From contig WELB01000023.1 of the NCBI GenBank assembly GCA_009602725.1, positions 733,977 through 797,976 on the forward strand: a stretch of DNA of 64,000 bases. Direction: 5' to 3'. Below, piece after piece: positions 36,645-47,428 of the stretch. This DNA is from Spirogloea muscicola. Its lineage: Eukaryota > Streptophyta > Zygnematophyceae > Spirogloeales > Spirogloeaceae. Each line of letters begins with the position of its first letter. Position 1 is the first letter of the stretch. Both the position numbers and the translations under genes were made by a program. The notes beneath the pieces are model-generated. The model worked only from the letters and a program-made list of their open reading frames with translations, ran no database searches and was not told where the DNA came from.

Positions 36645-36670
36645 GGCGGCGGCGGCGGCGGCGGCGGCGG
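36645..36670. repeat. (GGC)n run in the PCNA 5' UTR
   Basis: About eight GGC/GGCGGC units begin 11 bp upstream of the PCNA start codon. Confidence 0.85.
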
Positions 36671-36900
36671 CTCACGGCAGGCCAAAGACCGCTTGAGAGC
36701 GGGCGGAGGCAGGAGAGGGCGGGTGGAGAGTGCGAGGCCAGGAGTGCAGGGAGGAGGCGCGCGGCGCGGCAAGGGGGCGCTGAGGCCTGGCGCGCGGGGG
36801 GGAGGAGGGGGGGAGGTGCCGCTCGAGGTGGGACCTGGGGGCCTCCTCTTAAGCTCGCGCGGGGCGGCCGAGCTCGAGCTCCCCTATCCCCGTTTTTGTT

Positions 36901-36909
36901 TTTGGCGGG
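36901..36909. promoter_or_regulatory. E2F-like site upstream of PCNA
   Basis: TTTGGCGGG preceded by a T-rich run, 268 bp upstream of the PCNA start codon. It fits the E2F consensus TTTSGCGS. PCNA promoters in plants and animals are classic E2F targets. Confidence 0.5.
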
Positions 36910-37099
36910 TGATGTCAACGCGCAAACTGTCGGTCTACGGGCGATGTCAAGCCTAACTGGCACTTATGTGAATGATCCATGCTTTTAAGATTGAAGAGTG
37001 CGATGGGGCGCGGGGACCTCGTGGTATGGGGCACTAGCGTCACACCCCCCAAGATATCGTGAAAACGCGCTTAACACCTGAGTAAAGTACTCAGGAGAG

Positions 37100-37111
37100 T
37101 TTGGCGCCAAA
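37100..37111. promoter_or_regulatory. Palindromic E2F-like site
   Basis: TTTGGCGCCAAA is a perfect 12-bp palindrome and carries the E2F core TTTGGCGC on both strands. It lies about 470 bp upstream of PCNA. The downstream end of ERV1 is 560 bp away, so PCNA is the more likely target. Confidence 0.5.
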
Positions 37112-37668
37112 AGGCTCTTCGAAAGTAGAAGGGCCCTCCCCGCCCACGCCCGGCCTCCTGCTTCCCGCCTTTTTGCCCCCTCCCCCGCCCTCCCCCACGA
37201 ATGGAGAAGCTCTTCCCCCAGGTGGCCCAGCGAATGTCGCACCGCCCTCACTCCGGCTACAACCCGCTAACCGCTCCCCAGTGCTGCTCACGCGAAGGTG
37301 GCGTCTGACATTGGCGATGGCCGGTGCACGAACAGCCTGCCCTGGAAGCATCTGCAAATTTCGGCAGGTATGCGCGCATTTCAGAAGTTTTCGCTATGAT
37401 AGGGTCACCTCCACTCGAACGTAACTGGTTGAGCAACTTAGGGCACAAGCCGTCCTCTCTCCTCAAGGATTGATTGCCAGCAATCATAGGATTTGGAAGC
37501 GGCAGCTAGTAGGAAAGTAAGCAAGAGTGTTGCTGACTGCTTGGCAGCCGATCAAACCCTTGTATAATTCTCCACAGTGTCTTCTCTACAGCAGATTTTT
37601 AACGCTGTGCAAAAAGGCATCATTGTCACGCGTGTGCACTGTCTTTGCGGCGGTGCTGAAGTCCAGGA

Positions 37669-39471
37669 TCAACGCCCCTCCAGACTGCAGGCCCCCTCCT
37701 CGCCGCAATCCAGTGCACCCCATCGAGCATCGACTTGGCGGCATGGAAACTGAGGCTTGTCGAGGCTGCACGCAAATGCAAACAAATGAGAAGGATCAGT
37801 GCTGAGGGATCAGCAGAGAGCAATCACAATGCATGGGAGCTTGCCAAGTCAAGGATAACCTCCGGTTGACGATGTTGTGAACCCTGCACATCCACTGTGC
37901 AAGCTCCACTCCTGACCCTGTTTGAGGTGGACTGGACCTGTGCTCAGAATAGCGCCAAGATCAGCCACCTCATCAACTGGAAGTTTTGATAAGCCAGAAC
38001 GCAGACACTAGACAAGGAACACAACGGCTCCCTCATGCAATAGAAAACAAGACATACTACACTATCGACTTCCTCCAGACCGTTGATTTCTGAGCTTCCT
38101 GATTGGAGAGTGTAGGGACGAACTTGAGTACTTCTTTGAAATGGTCCGCACATTGCTTGCAAGGATATATCCTTGTCATCAGGCCCATCTGCACAAGACA
38201 CGGATTTGCGCATGAAGTTGGCATATGTCGACTCAGACCCACCTGCAAGCCTCTGAGCCGTATTGAGCACCCTTTGATATACAAATAACAGCAACTTAGC
38301 CTTAGCAGCACTATGTAGGATGCTCAAGTAGGATGGCAACGAAGTAAGTGACTGCAAGTCTGCTGTAGACACCACTTTGTCCTGCATACCAAGTCTTTCA
38401 CATCCCTCTGCTGCTGTTTCGTGGGCTTGTCGGGAAACTGCCATCAAGATGGATGAAAGTCAGCACACGCATGACCATTCATGACGAAATAGCTCACAGT
38501 GACCAGCAACATCTACGACGGGAGCAAAAGTGGCGATTGCATGCTGATTGAAATCTTCCACTTTTCTCCAGTATGGGCATCAAGCATGCTCAACTTTGGC
38601 TTCACAGCTGTGCTTGTTGAGCCAGCTTCGCAGAGCTTGTGCAGCTTTCTCATGCAAATCACGTGCAGCTTGCTGCAAGCAAGGAGCCACTAGGCAGCAC
38701 ACACTGGCAAGACATTAAGCCTCACCTGAGCAGCCAGCGTGTGCAGAAGCGTCCACGTCGCAACCCCCAGCTCTTCTCTTGTCACGGCACCGCCAGAGCG
38801 ATCATGCGACTGCAAGGCCAGTCACAAAGGTGCGGCCTCAACTACAAATTTCAACCGATAGTCCTCCTAGGCAACAGCTCAACCATATGACAGTCTGTCT
38901 TTTTCTAGCTTGCAACATGTGTGCTGATGAAGACCTTGCCTGGCTGTGCGCCAGCCCCGCACTGAAGTCATAATCGAGCTCGTCATGTGCCCGTGGAGGT
39001 GGCGGCAGCCTGTCGAGGTAGCCCGCATCAGTGTCCCAAGCCTGCAGCACAGCGAGCATTATGAGGACCGACTGCTGCCGTAGCTGCTGCCATGGCAGCT
39101 TCCTCAAAAGTGACTCCGCCAACAAAGAGCGACGTACAATGAGCCAACCTCGGCAGCCATCCAAATTATTAAGTCTGACTGAACAGCAGGCCGAGACGGC
39201 GCTACAGCCCTTCCTTAGAGCTGCCAGGACGGCCATGCGACAGAAATACTGCTCATACGCCGACCTGGTCAGTGGCACCCGGCGAGATGCCGCCGTAGCG
39301 GTCCTGGCCGGCAGATGCTCGGCTCGCCTCGAGCCAGGGGGCCCCGGGCTTGCCGCCGCTGGCAGGCACCGCCACCTCCACAACGGCCTCGCTTGCCGGG
39401 TGCACGCTGCGCCTCCGAGAGCGAGGGCGCTGCGAGCCCATCCTGTCGTCGTAATGGGGCCCTGCCGACAT
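37669..39471 (-). CDS. ERV1: ERV1/ALR-type FAD sulfhydryl oxidase
   Basis: Oxidises thiols to disulfides and passes electrons to cytochrome c or oxygen; in mitochondria it recycles Mia40. Exons: 39471-39265, 39041-38940, 38809-38726 (TREELGVATWTLLHTLAAQ), 38437-38390 (FPDKPTKQQQRDVKDL), from 38188 (RIYPCKQCADHFKEVLK with the active-site CxxC), 37911-37860 (VELAQWMCRVHNIVNR) and 37765-37669 (SLDKPQFPCRQVDARW, then ALDCGEEGACSLEGR), ending in TGA. The end of the YPCKQC exon and its join to the next were not resolved. The intron after 38940 appears to be GC-AG (CAG, then GCAAGG). The ~130-residue N-terminal region is not family-conserved. The C-terminal WG..DC..GAC motif is as in plant Erv1. The location could be mitochondrial or cytosolic. 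Confidence 0.88.
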
Positions 39472-39865
39472 GACCGCCCGGCCGCCGTCCCCCCCCCTGG
39501 CCTGGCCCGGGAGGGCTTGCACGAAGAGCCGCGCGAGCTGCGACCTGCGGTAACGTCCGGAACGCGCGGCCAGCGGCCCGGCCTTGAGGCCTCGCCTCAA
39601 TTGGAGACGGTGCACGTCAAGCGCCATGAGCGAGCGCCGACCGAGCAGAAGCGGCCGCTCCTGTGGCCGAAGTGGCCGCGGGTTCGAGGGCTTGAGCGAG
39701 CGGCCAGCCGCGCGGACCTGGCGCCGGCGGAGGCGGCGGCGGCGCGGCGCCGGAGGTCGTCCCATGCGGCGCGCGCGGCGTCGAGGGGCCCTCCAGGCGG
39801 CGCTGCCATCGCTCGGGAGGCTGCAGCTGCGCAGGAGCTGAGCCACTGACTCGGCCCAGGAGCGG

Positions 39866-40265
39866 AATGGAGTGTGGATTGACTGATGGAGAAAGAGCTC
39901 GCCCATTGAGGATAGGGGCTGGAACAGCCAGCCCAAAAAAGAATGAGCAGAGTACAAGAAGCCCAAGAAGACGGGGGCCAGGCGAAGCACTAAGGCGAAG
40001 CACTAAGAAAGAAGCACACAAGAAGAAACAAAGCAGCTACTAACTACTCAGTAACCCCTGCTAAGCAATCGCAGGTCAGAGAGGCTATGTTCCTGGAAGG
40101 AGGGCTCCAGTGGCCAAGTGACATGGCAAGCGTCGACAGACGTGCATGACCTGCTGCTAAGCTGACCCACTCGGGGAACCACGAGTCCGCACGTAGAGGT
40201 CGCACTAATGCCCAAATACCTGACGGCAATTGACAAGCCCTTTGTGCCACCAGCTAAAGCTCGAC
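39866..40265 (-). mobile_element. LINE 3'-end fragments between divergent genes
   Basis: On the minus strand, a frame around 40236 down to 40060 ends SLSDLRLLSRGY. Below it are the words GTGCTTCGCCTTAGTGCTTC (as at 4380-4405) and the GGGCTGGC UTR block, then the terminus CACACTCCATTC at about 39866. The plus strand around 40105-40200 also shows the tail words of another copy. The debris fills the shared upstream region of ERV1 (-) and the NudC-like gene (+). Confidence 0.7.
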
Positions 40266-40435
40266 CAGAAGCCTAGCAAATCCACTTCGTGGTTGGGACA
40301 GTACAAGGCAGCAAGTAGTGGTGACTAGTCGATGCCCGAAAACAGCATATACCGCGCGAGCCCAGCCAATCTTCAGCTGCACCGGCGCTCTCTCGCAGCC
40401 CCGCCGTCGGCAATGCTGCAGCCCGCGCCGCGGGC

Positions 40436-41877
40436 ATGGCGGAGAAGCTTGCGCCCACGGCGCGCCACGAGCTCGTGCACCAAGGTGCGCCGCACACGGC
40501 AGCCCTTTCCTTTCCTGTCCTTTCCTTTCCATTCCACGCTTGGCAGTGGGCCACCCTGTGCTGCATGTTGCTCGTGACGAGGACATCCTGGGCCGTCCGG
40601 CCGCAGGGCGGGTGGTGCTGGAGTGGGACCAGACGGTGGAGGAGGTGAACCTATACGTGCCGCTGCCGCCTGGCGCGCGCGCGCGCCAGGTCTTCTGCGA
40701 CATTGCGCCGCGCAGCATCGCAGTCGGCCTCAAGGGCGCCTCCAGCCGCTACCTTGATGTGCGTCAACACCTCTCCTCCTTCACGCCTGCCATGTAGTGC
40801 TGCCTCCTCGTGTTGGTCTGGACTTGGGAGAGACTGCACCGCACTCAGGAGAGTTCGGAAGCAAGCAGAGTATCGGCTGGGACGCAGACTGACTGGGCAT
40901 GGGGGCCTTCTCTGCCTACACTCTGGCCTTTGAGTACTGTGATGAAGCTCAATCCTAGCTTCTTGTATTCATAGCCTAGACTAGCATGTCAAGAAGTCTT
41001 TTTAGCACAAGTCCAGAATGATGTGAGCTGTTGACTCTTAGAGACATGAGAGACTAAATATTACCAGAGTGGTATGTCAATCGGAACTCACGTGCTGAGT
41101 GCTAACGGTTGTCGCCAGCTGTACGTACTCCGTTCTGACTGAGCAGATGGGTGGCCCATGACAACAGCATGTTTTGGAGGCGGCGGTGAAATCGTCCGAG
41201 TCTTTCTGGACGATAGGTAACACTTTGAGACTCCTGTTGCTATCACTCCATTCCCTATCACCAGCTTGAGCATTCGCTGGGCAGTGGGTGAAAGCCCTTG
41301 ATGTCCTTTCCTCAGGGCAGTTGTGGCATATGCTGAAGCTACATTCTGGTTGTGATCATGCAGAGGACGGTGTTTTGCATGTCACCTTACAGAAGGTCGA
41401 GAAGGCTCACTCGTGGACATCCCCTCTTGCGGGACAAGGCCAGCTTGATCCGTACTCTGCCGATATGGAAAAGCGGCGTCTCCTTCTGGAGCGTTTCCAG
41501 CTAGAGGTACTTCCAGTAAAACCTTGCCGTCTCATTTGATTGCACTAGGCAATTGGAGGCTGCATGTGCTCACTGCATGTGTTACCGTGATTGAAGCTTT
41601 TCAGCAATCACCAATGCGACCATGACATGAGCAAGCTGTGTATCTAGCTGTTGTCACGTGTTCACTGCTTCTTTGGTTCTCTGAGCAAAGCGTGGCAGCT
41701 TATGGATGGGTGCTGTCTTTCAAGTCGGGCCAAGCGTGTCCAGCATGTCGGCATGTTAATGACCATCGAAGCTCGTTGATGCAGCATCCTGGCTTTGATT
41801 TCTCGGGGGCCAACGTCAACGGCGCCTGCCCAGACCCTGACCAGTTCATGGGAGGACTTGGGGGTCATGTTGAGTGA
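40436..41877 (+). CDS. NudC/CS-domain co-chaperone (NUDCD2 type)
   Basis: Five exons (40436-40484, 40607-40758, 41168-41216, 41364-41506, 41785-41877) join in phase to 161 residues ending in TGA. Like plant NUDCD2 proteins it starts MAEKLAPTARHELVHQ. The CS (p23-like) domain follows: VVLEWDQTVEEVNLYVPLPP, VGLKGASSRYLD, ESFWTIEDGVLHVTLQKVEK and SWTSPLAGQGQLDPY. The C-terminal signature is RLLLERFQLEHPGFDFSGAN then CPDPDQFMGG. These small proteins work with Hsp90 and with WD40 or dynein-related clients. Length and start agree with the family. LINE debris lies about 170 bp upstream. Confidence 0.93.
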
Positions 41878-42870
41878 TTCCAGGCATGAGCAATTGAGCG
41901 AAGGTAACGGGCTCAGCATGAAGGCTGAACAGTTAGTCTCACCCATATGTGCTCATCACCAACGCTTCCTACTGGAAGATGTTGGACAAAGCGATGGCGC
42001 TGCATCATGGTTGTACTCAGGCAGAGAAGGATATGCATAAGCAATTTCCAGTTGGCAGGCAATGTTCAACGAGTTGAACATTGCAGCAGCTTCCAGCCTG
42101 AAGCCATGGGTTCGTCAAGGTTGGATGCCACTCTGGGCTTGCAGCTGAGATCGGCAAGCAGCAACTTCTGCTGGAGCATGGCAAAGTCGAAGAGTCGGAC
42201 CTGAATGCCCATCCGAGCCCTTGATAGGGCTGCGCAGCTGCATGGCGGAGGGCTTGCCTATCAGCTAGTGAAGGGTGCTTTGTGATTCCTCTTGCCACCC
42301 ATTGCCATCTTTTACTCCACTCTTCTATTCAGCTTGTGCTTGTTCTGGGCCGTCCTCATGAGCAGGATGGCTGCCAGGCGAGAGGCATGGGTGGTGGTGC
42401 ACCTTGCCCAGGATTTTTCCGAGAGACAGCAGCTTAGAATTTCTCTATCAAACATTTTAGACATAGCTCAGAATCCATGCCTAGTAGAAGGCACACATAC
42501 ATGGCTTGCTTGACAAAATGCGAGCAGATTGATTCTAAATGACGACTATACACCCAATCAAGGGATGCTCAAGTTGATGCCACAGAGCAGGGGTAGCACC
42601 AGGAATAATGAGGAGGGGAGGAAAAGGTTGGCAATGTTGAGGCTGGGGACTAGGGCTATCGTGCAGCAAAGAAGATGGGAGGTGACACTACAGATTGGAA
42701 GGAGGGCCCGTGATGACCAGCACAATGCCTTACACAAGGCAACAAATATTTCCAGTTGGCAGAGGCTAGGATTCTACTGATGATGGCTTGATTGATGTGG
42801 AAGCAAGTAAAACCTGGCATGGAAGAATAGGCCAATGCAGCTAAACGCAGCTCCAGCGACATTCAGCAGT
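41878..42870. other. Intergenic; nothing recognised
   Basis: Begins with the 3' flank of the NudC-like gene. Two open stretches (about 42017-42298 minus and 42292-42513 plus) have no domain or partner exons. No LINE words were seen before 42870. Confidence 0.4.
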
Positions 42871-42874
42871 CCTC

Positions 42875-43480
42875 AGGACGGAGGGCCTGAGTGGCCAAGT
42901 ACAAAAGCAAGCACAATATTAAATACATCACCTGCTGCTAAAGTGACCCGCACAGTACCACGAGTCAGCACGTAGAGGTCGTTAATTGATGCCTGAATAC
43001 AGGACGACAATTCACAAGCCCTCATGCCACCAGCGAAGGCTCGACTAGCTTTCTGGTGCAAAGCATGAGCCTAAAAGAATGAACAAGGTCTGCCAGGGCC
43101 GGAAGGCGAGGGGACGAGGGCGAAGGCGAAGGCGAGCAAGCGAGGGCTCTGACCAGCCAGCCCAGAAAATGGACAGGGACAAAAGTGGGATACACCAATC
43201 CCGACGAACTTCCAGAGAGAAATCAGAAGCAGCAGCTAAAGCGCGGCCTGCATCGCCTGACTCCGGAGAGCTGTTTCCCGTCGCTGACTCGTAGTTACTG
43301 AGCGGGTCAGCTTAGCAGGGTACGATTCTCCAAGACGTCAGCAAGTGGGCGCTCCATTAACCTCTGGTCAGCAAGCGAAACCTCAGCTTTGCTTAGCAGC
43401 AGGTGATGTACATCTGTCAATGTGCTTGCCTTTGTACTCGGCCACTCAGGACCTCCATGACTCATCAACACCCGATATAA
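42875..43480. mobile_element. Mixed LINE 3'-end debris, both orientations
   Basis: On the minus strand 43061-42960 ends in a decayed ASINDLYVLTRG, followed by tail words down to about 42875. On the plus strand 43290-43480 reads TTACTGAGCGGGTCAGCTTA, a duplicated GGTCAGCAAGCG..CTTAGCAG region and TGTGCTTGCCTTTGTACTCGG. Between them 43080-43175 holds the UTR word CCAGCCAGCCCAG. The debris ends about 180 bp upstream of the peroxiredoxin start codon. Confidence 0.65.
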
Positions 43481-43657
43481 TACTTTCTTCATCATTTCCC
43501 TTCTCTCTCTGCCCTACGTGAGCACCCTGACGTCTCAGCCTCCTTTTATTCTTCCGATTCTTTAATATCAGCAGCCGCTTTTGTTTTATCCAGCACGCTT
43601 CTTTATGAGCACAGCCGCGCTGAGCTGCCGTGCTTCTCCTACCCCGCCCTCCCAGCC

Positions 43658-45424
43658 ATGGCTGCCGCGCTTTGGGTCCTCGCCGTCGCCGCCGCAGCCG
43701 CCACCGCCGCCGCCGCCGGCGCTGCCGAGGCGCCGCCCGCGTCCNCGCCGCCGCTGGTGGGCGGCAAGGCGCCGGACTTCGAGGCGGAGGCGGTGGCGGG
43801 CGGCGCGGTGGTGCGCCTGCGGCTGTCGGACTACCAGGCGGCGCGCAAGTACGTCGTCCTCTTCTTCTACCCGCTCGACTTCACCTTCGTCTGCCCCACC
43901 GGTGAGGCCTTCCTTCCGCCGTCGCCGCGGCCGTTGCTGCTGGCCCCTCCCGCGCCTTGTGGTCGCCACCCCAGCGCCTGCTTTGGTCACTGCACTGGGC
44001 GCTGAACCCCACGACAGACCAGCACGCGTTGTCAGCCCCCTCCTCTGCGCCGCCGTCTGCCTCGTCGGCCACACCTTCGGGAATTACGTGGGCCGCACTC
44101 GGCCTGTCCTGGCCGGCCAGCTGAGCTGTGGTGTTGGAGCTGCTGGACTTGGCAGTCTCCCCTCACCCATCCCGCAGGACCTTGCAAGCAAAGAGTGGCC
44201 AACAGTGGGGTCCGCCTGGCACGGCGTGCCTTGCCCTTGCCTTGCCTCTGACTGTGTTGAGGAGCGGAATGGGGTCTGGCCTTGCAGAGATCACGGCGTT
44301 CAGTGACCGGCACCAGGACTTTGTGGACCACAATGCGGAGCTCTTGGGCGTCAGCGTCGACAGCGTGGTGAGTATCGCAAGAAGCTATTCCAATTGCTAC
44401 ACTGTTTGCCCTTGTGCTCCGTCAGCCTGTGTTCATAGCTGGAAGTGGCTCCTGTAAAATTGACTTGTCGTTCTAGTCAAAATACACATACCAATCCCAG
44501 CTATTTTCCAGCCTATCTAGCCTATTGAGGCTGTTCAAAAATCAATATGTCAATTTTGGCACTTAGCAAGGTCTTTGCTCATCTGGGTGTGATGCGGCTC
44601 CATTTGTCCTTCCGCTGCTCGTTTTATTGGGCTCACAGGAGCTGATTCAGCACCTTTCAGACCACTTTAGATGACTATACCATGCCGACTTGCAGCCGCT
44701 CTGAACACTACTGGCGTGCTTCCTCATTGCCCTTCGCAGTCTGAAGGCACTTTCATGTGGCAAAGAGATCCTTATCTAGGGTCCTGTTCTCCTTCTTCCA
44801 GTTCTCGCACCTTCAGTGGACCCTGACAAAGAGGTCGGAGGGAGGAGTTGGCGACCTCAGATATCCACTGGTGTCTGACCTGACCAAGAGCATCTCGCGC
44901 TCGTACGGCGTGCTCCTTCCGGACCAGGGGATTGCCTTGAGAGGCACCTTCATCATCGACCCCGAAGGCGTCATACAGCACTCCACCATAAACAACTTGT
45001 CCCTGGGGAGGAGCGTGAATGAAACCCTCCGGATGTTACAGGCCATCACCTATGTCCAGGTAATGCAAAGATTTTCAGTATGACTTAAAGTCCTGAGGCT
45101 TGTCGAATAGTATGTCAAGAGCATCTGTTAAGCTTGAACACACACACCTCTGGGTTTCTTAAGTGACGAAGCCACCAATTCTGGCGTCATTGGCTGTTTC
45201 CAGCAAGTTTGAAGCGGATATGTTACCTTAGCCAGTGTTGAACAGCACCGTAAGCTGTGCTGCTGTATGCGTGCTCACTATCCAACTCAAGGATGCAGGA
45301 GAATCCAGAGGAAGTTTGTCCAGCTGGGTGGCAGCCAGGAGAGAGGACAATGAAGCCTGACCCAAAACTCAGCAAAGATTACTTCCATAGTGTGCATAGC
45401 CAACAGGCTGCTGCAGCTTCTTGA
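43658..45424 (+). CDS. Typical 2-Cys peroxiredoxin with N-terminal signal sequence
   Basis: Reduces hydrogen peroxide and organic peroxides through paired cysteines. Four exons (43658-43901, 44288-44367, 44802-45059, 45299-45424) join in phase to 235 residues ending in TGA. The peroxidatic Cys is in [16 protein letters not shown] and the resolving Cys in [23 protein letters not shown] and KDYF mark the over-oxidation-sensitive class. Other blocks are [37 protein letters not shown] and [20 protein letters not shown]. The leader is [20 protein letters not shown] then GAAEAPPA, a short basic-free hydrophobic Ala-rich segment that looks like a secretory signal rather than a plastid transit peptide, so an ER-type (PRDX4-like) enzyme is likely. 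One unresolved base (43745) lies in the leader. Confidence 0.93.
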
Positions 45425-47428
45425 CCGCTTTCTTGAGCAGGGTACTGCTGCTGAGGTCTGTTCTTCTGTGACACTTGTCAGTGCAGAGCATGCCAAGTAC
45501 GTCTTGGCAGCCTGAGCTTCTAGACTACCCTGTTGAACAATATGCATTCTATTTGGGGGCATCTGTACCGAGCTCAGGGCAGTCCTGTGGTCCTTCATCA
45601 GCAGATGCTGCTGCCATTGTCAAACTTGAGTCTCAGGGGTTCTGGGGCCAATTTCGGAGACAGGCTGCCCAGTTTAGTCTTGTAGTATCAAGAGGGCGTG
45701 CTGCTCAACCAATCGCAGACGAATATATGAGGGCATTGAATTGTCCTGAATGTCTGGGTGGCGGCTATGTGTTGTGGTCTCATAGTGGATGTCTCTCTGA
45801 CAAACATAAATTTTGGGTGAAGAGCCACATTGGAACACTGAATTGGCAGGCCAGATTCACAGGCAATGCCATGCTTACCAAGCTGGATAAGGTAGCAGCA
45901 CTGCTTAGCGCCAAGACAACGAGTTGAGTCTGGAATCCTTTTCTCGATTCGCGTCATGGTGCTTATCAGCTCACTCCAAGGTGCCAGCAAGTGGCACCAC
46001 TTGCAATTTGCAAGCTGGTGAAAGTGGACGTGTGGATTTTATGTACTACGTGAGCTTCAGGGTGCCGTTGAGAAAGTGAGGGATACGAGTGTGAACATGA
46101 CAGTGTCAAGGGGGGTGTTGAAAGACGTTAGCTGTCATGTTATTTTGGGCGTCGGAATTTGGGCACAAGGCACTTGGAAGCCAGGAAGGTGTCTGTGCTC
46201 CTCTTTGCCGAGGCTGCAGTTGCATAAGTATCTGCTGAGCGTAGCACCAAACGTGGCATGGAAGCCCCCCAACTTTCATGGCATGATATGAAGCACCACA
46301 TCTGTGTACAGCACGCTTGAGTATATGGAGGATGAGGGTCCCAAGTGAAGGACCCACATAAAGGAACACAAGAACAAATCTTGACACATCAAATCCGTCT
46401 CAGCTGTCGTTGCAACCAGAACCGCGACAATACACGGAACCATCCTGAGCAACGTGCTTGTACCGTGCAGCTGCAGCTTACCGAGCATGTGCCCATGAAG
46501 GAGCAAATATGAACTAAAGATCTCAAAGTAACTGCGAACGAGCAGTTGGCAAAGGCAGCTTGCGTGCACCTGGCCACCACCACTTATCGTCCTCAATGGC
46601 ATGCAGCACGAGCTCGATCACAGTGCTGGCGCCTTGCCAGCAAACATGCTCGTGACGCTCAGGTCAACACGGACAATCTTGGAACAGCACAAATGTGGAA
46701 GAGTAGTCTAAGAAATAGTCCTTATGCCTACGGCCTTCCTTGGTGTGCAGCCAGTACCAATTGCGGACTCACTACGTTCCTGATTGATTGCTCAAATGCT
46801 ATTTATATGTGACGTTCTACTGGAGCACAACCTGGCACCGTTTGGCCCTACAATTGCCTCAATCTATTTACTGTACCTTTCCAACGGTAAGGTAAGACTT
46901 AAGGCAGCAAAGATTTGGTGGTTGCATTGGCAAGGCCACAGATCTGCATCTACTTTGTCATCAGCGAATGCTGCTCCAGTTTGTCAATCTAGCTGCTGAC
47001 AAAGTATTGCAGCAGGAGTTCCCTTGGACTTTTGATGCGCTTGCAGCTGTGCAATGAGCTATTTGCCAAGGGAACTGCAAGCAAACCATCCTTGAACCCT
47101 CGGCTCACAGGTGCAGGGAAAGCATATGCAAGCTGGCCTCAAAGTAAGGCAGCCTAGCAAGACCTTCATGATAGTGCTATTGTCAAGAAGCTTGCAACAA
47201 GAGGGATGCTGTAGTTCTAAGGCATCATGCCTATTCCATCTGCAAAATGCTGTGAGCAAGCTGTCAACTAAGAATAGGCCAACTGTATAAGTAGTTGGTA
47301 AAAGAATCTGATTTTGGAGAAGCAGCAATGGCCGCCGTCTAACTATTTGACTTGGCAAAAAAGTCACAGGCATGATGTTGTATCCTGTCGACTCCGTTTA
47401 ATGAGTACTCCTCACTGTACAACGGGCA
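45425..47428. other. Intergenic between convergent genes; one unrecognised open frame
   Basis: A plus-strand frame at 45475-45927 (about 150 residues, ending AALLSAKTTS) follows the peroxiredoxin stop by 50 bp. It includes EYMRALNCPECLGGGYVLW but matches no family I know and could be 3' UTR. The rest shows no exon chain and no LINE fragment. Confidence 0.35.

Noticed and set aside
39253-39990. A long minus-strand frame running from LINE debris into ERV1
   Set aside because: Only the part from the ATG at 39471 fits the ERV1 exon chain. The upstream part reads through LINE UTR sequence.
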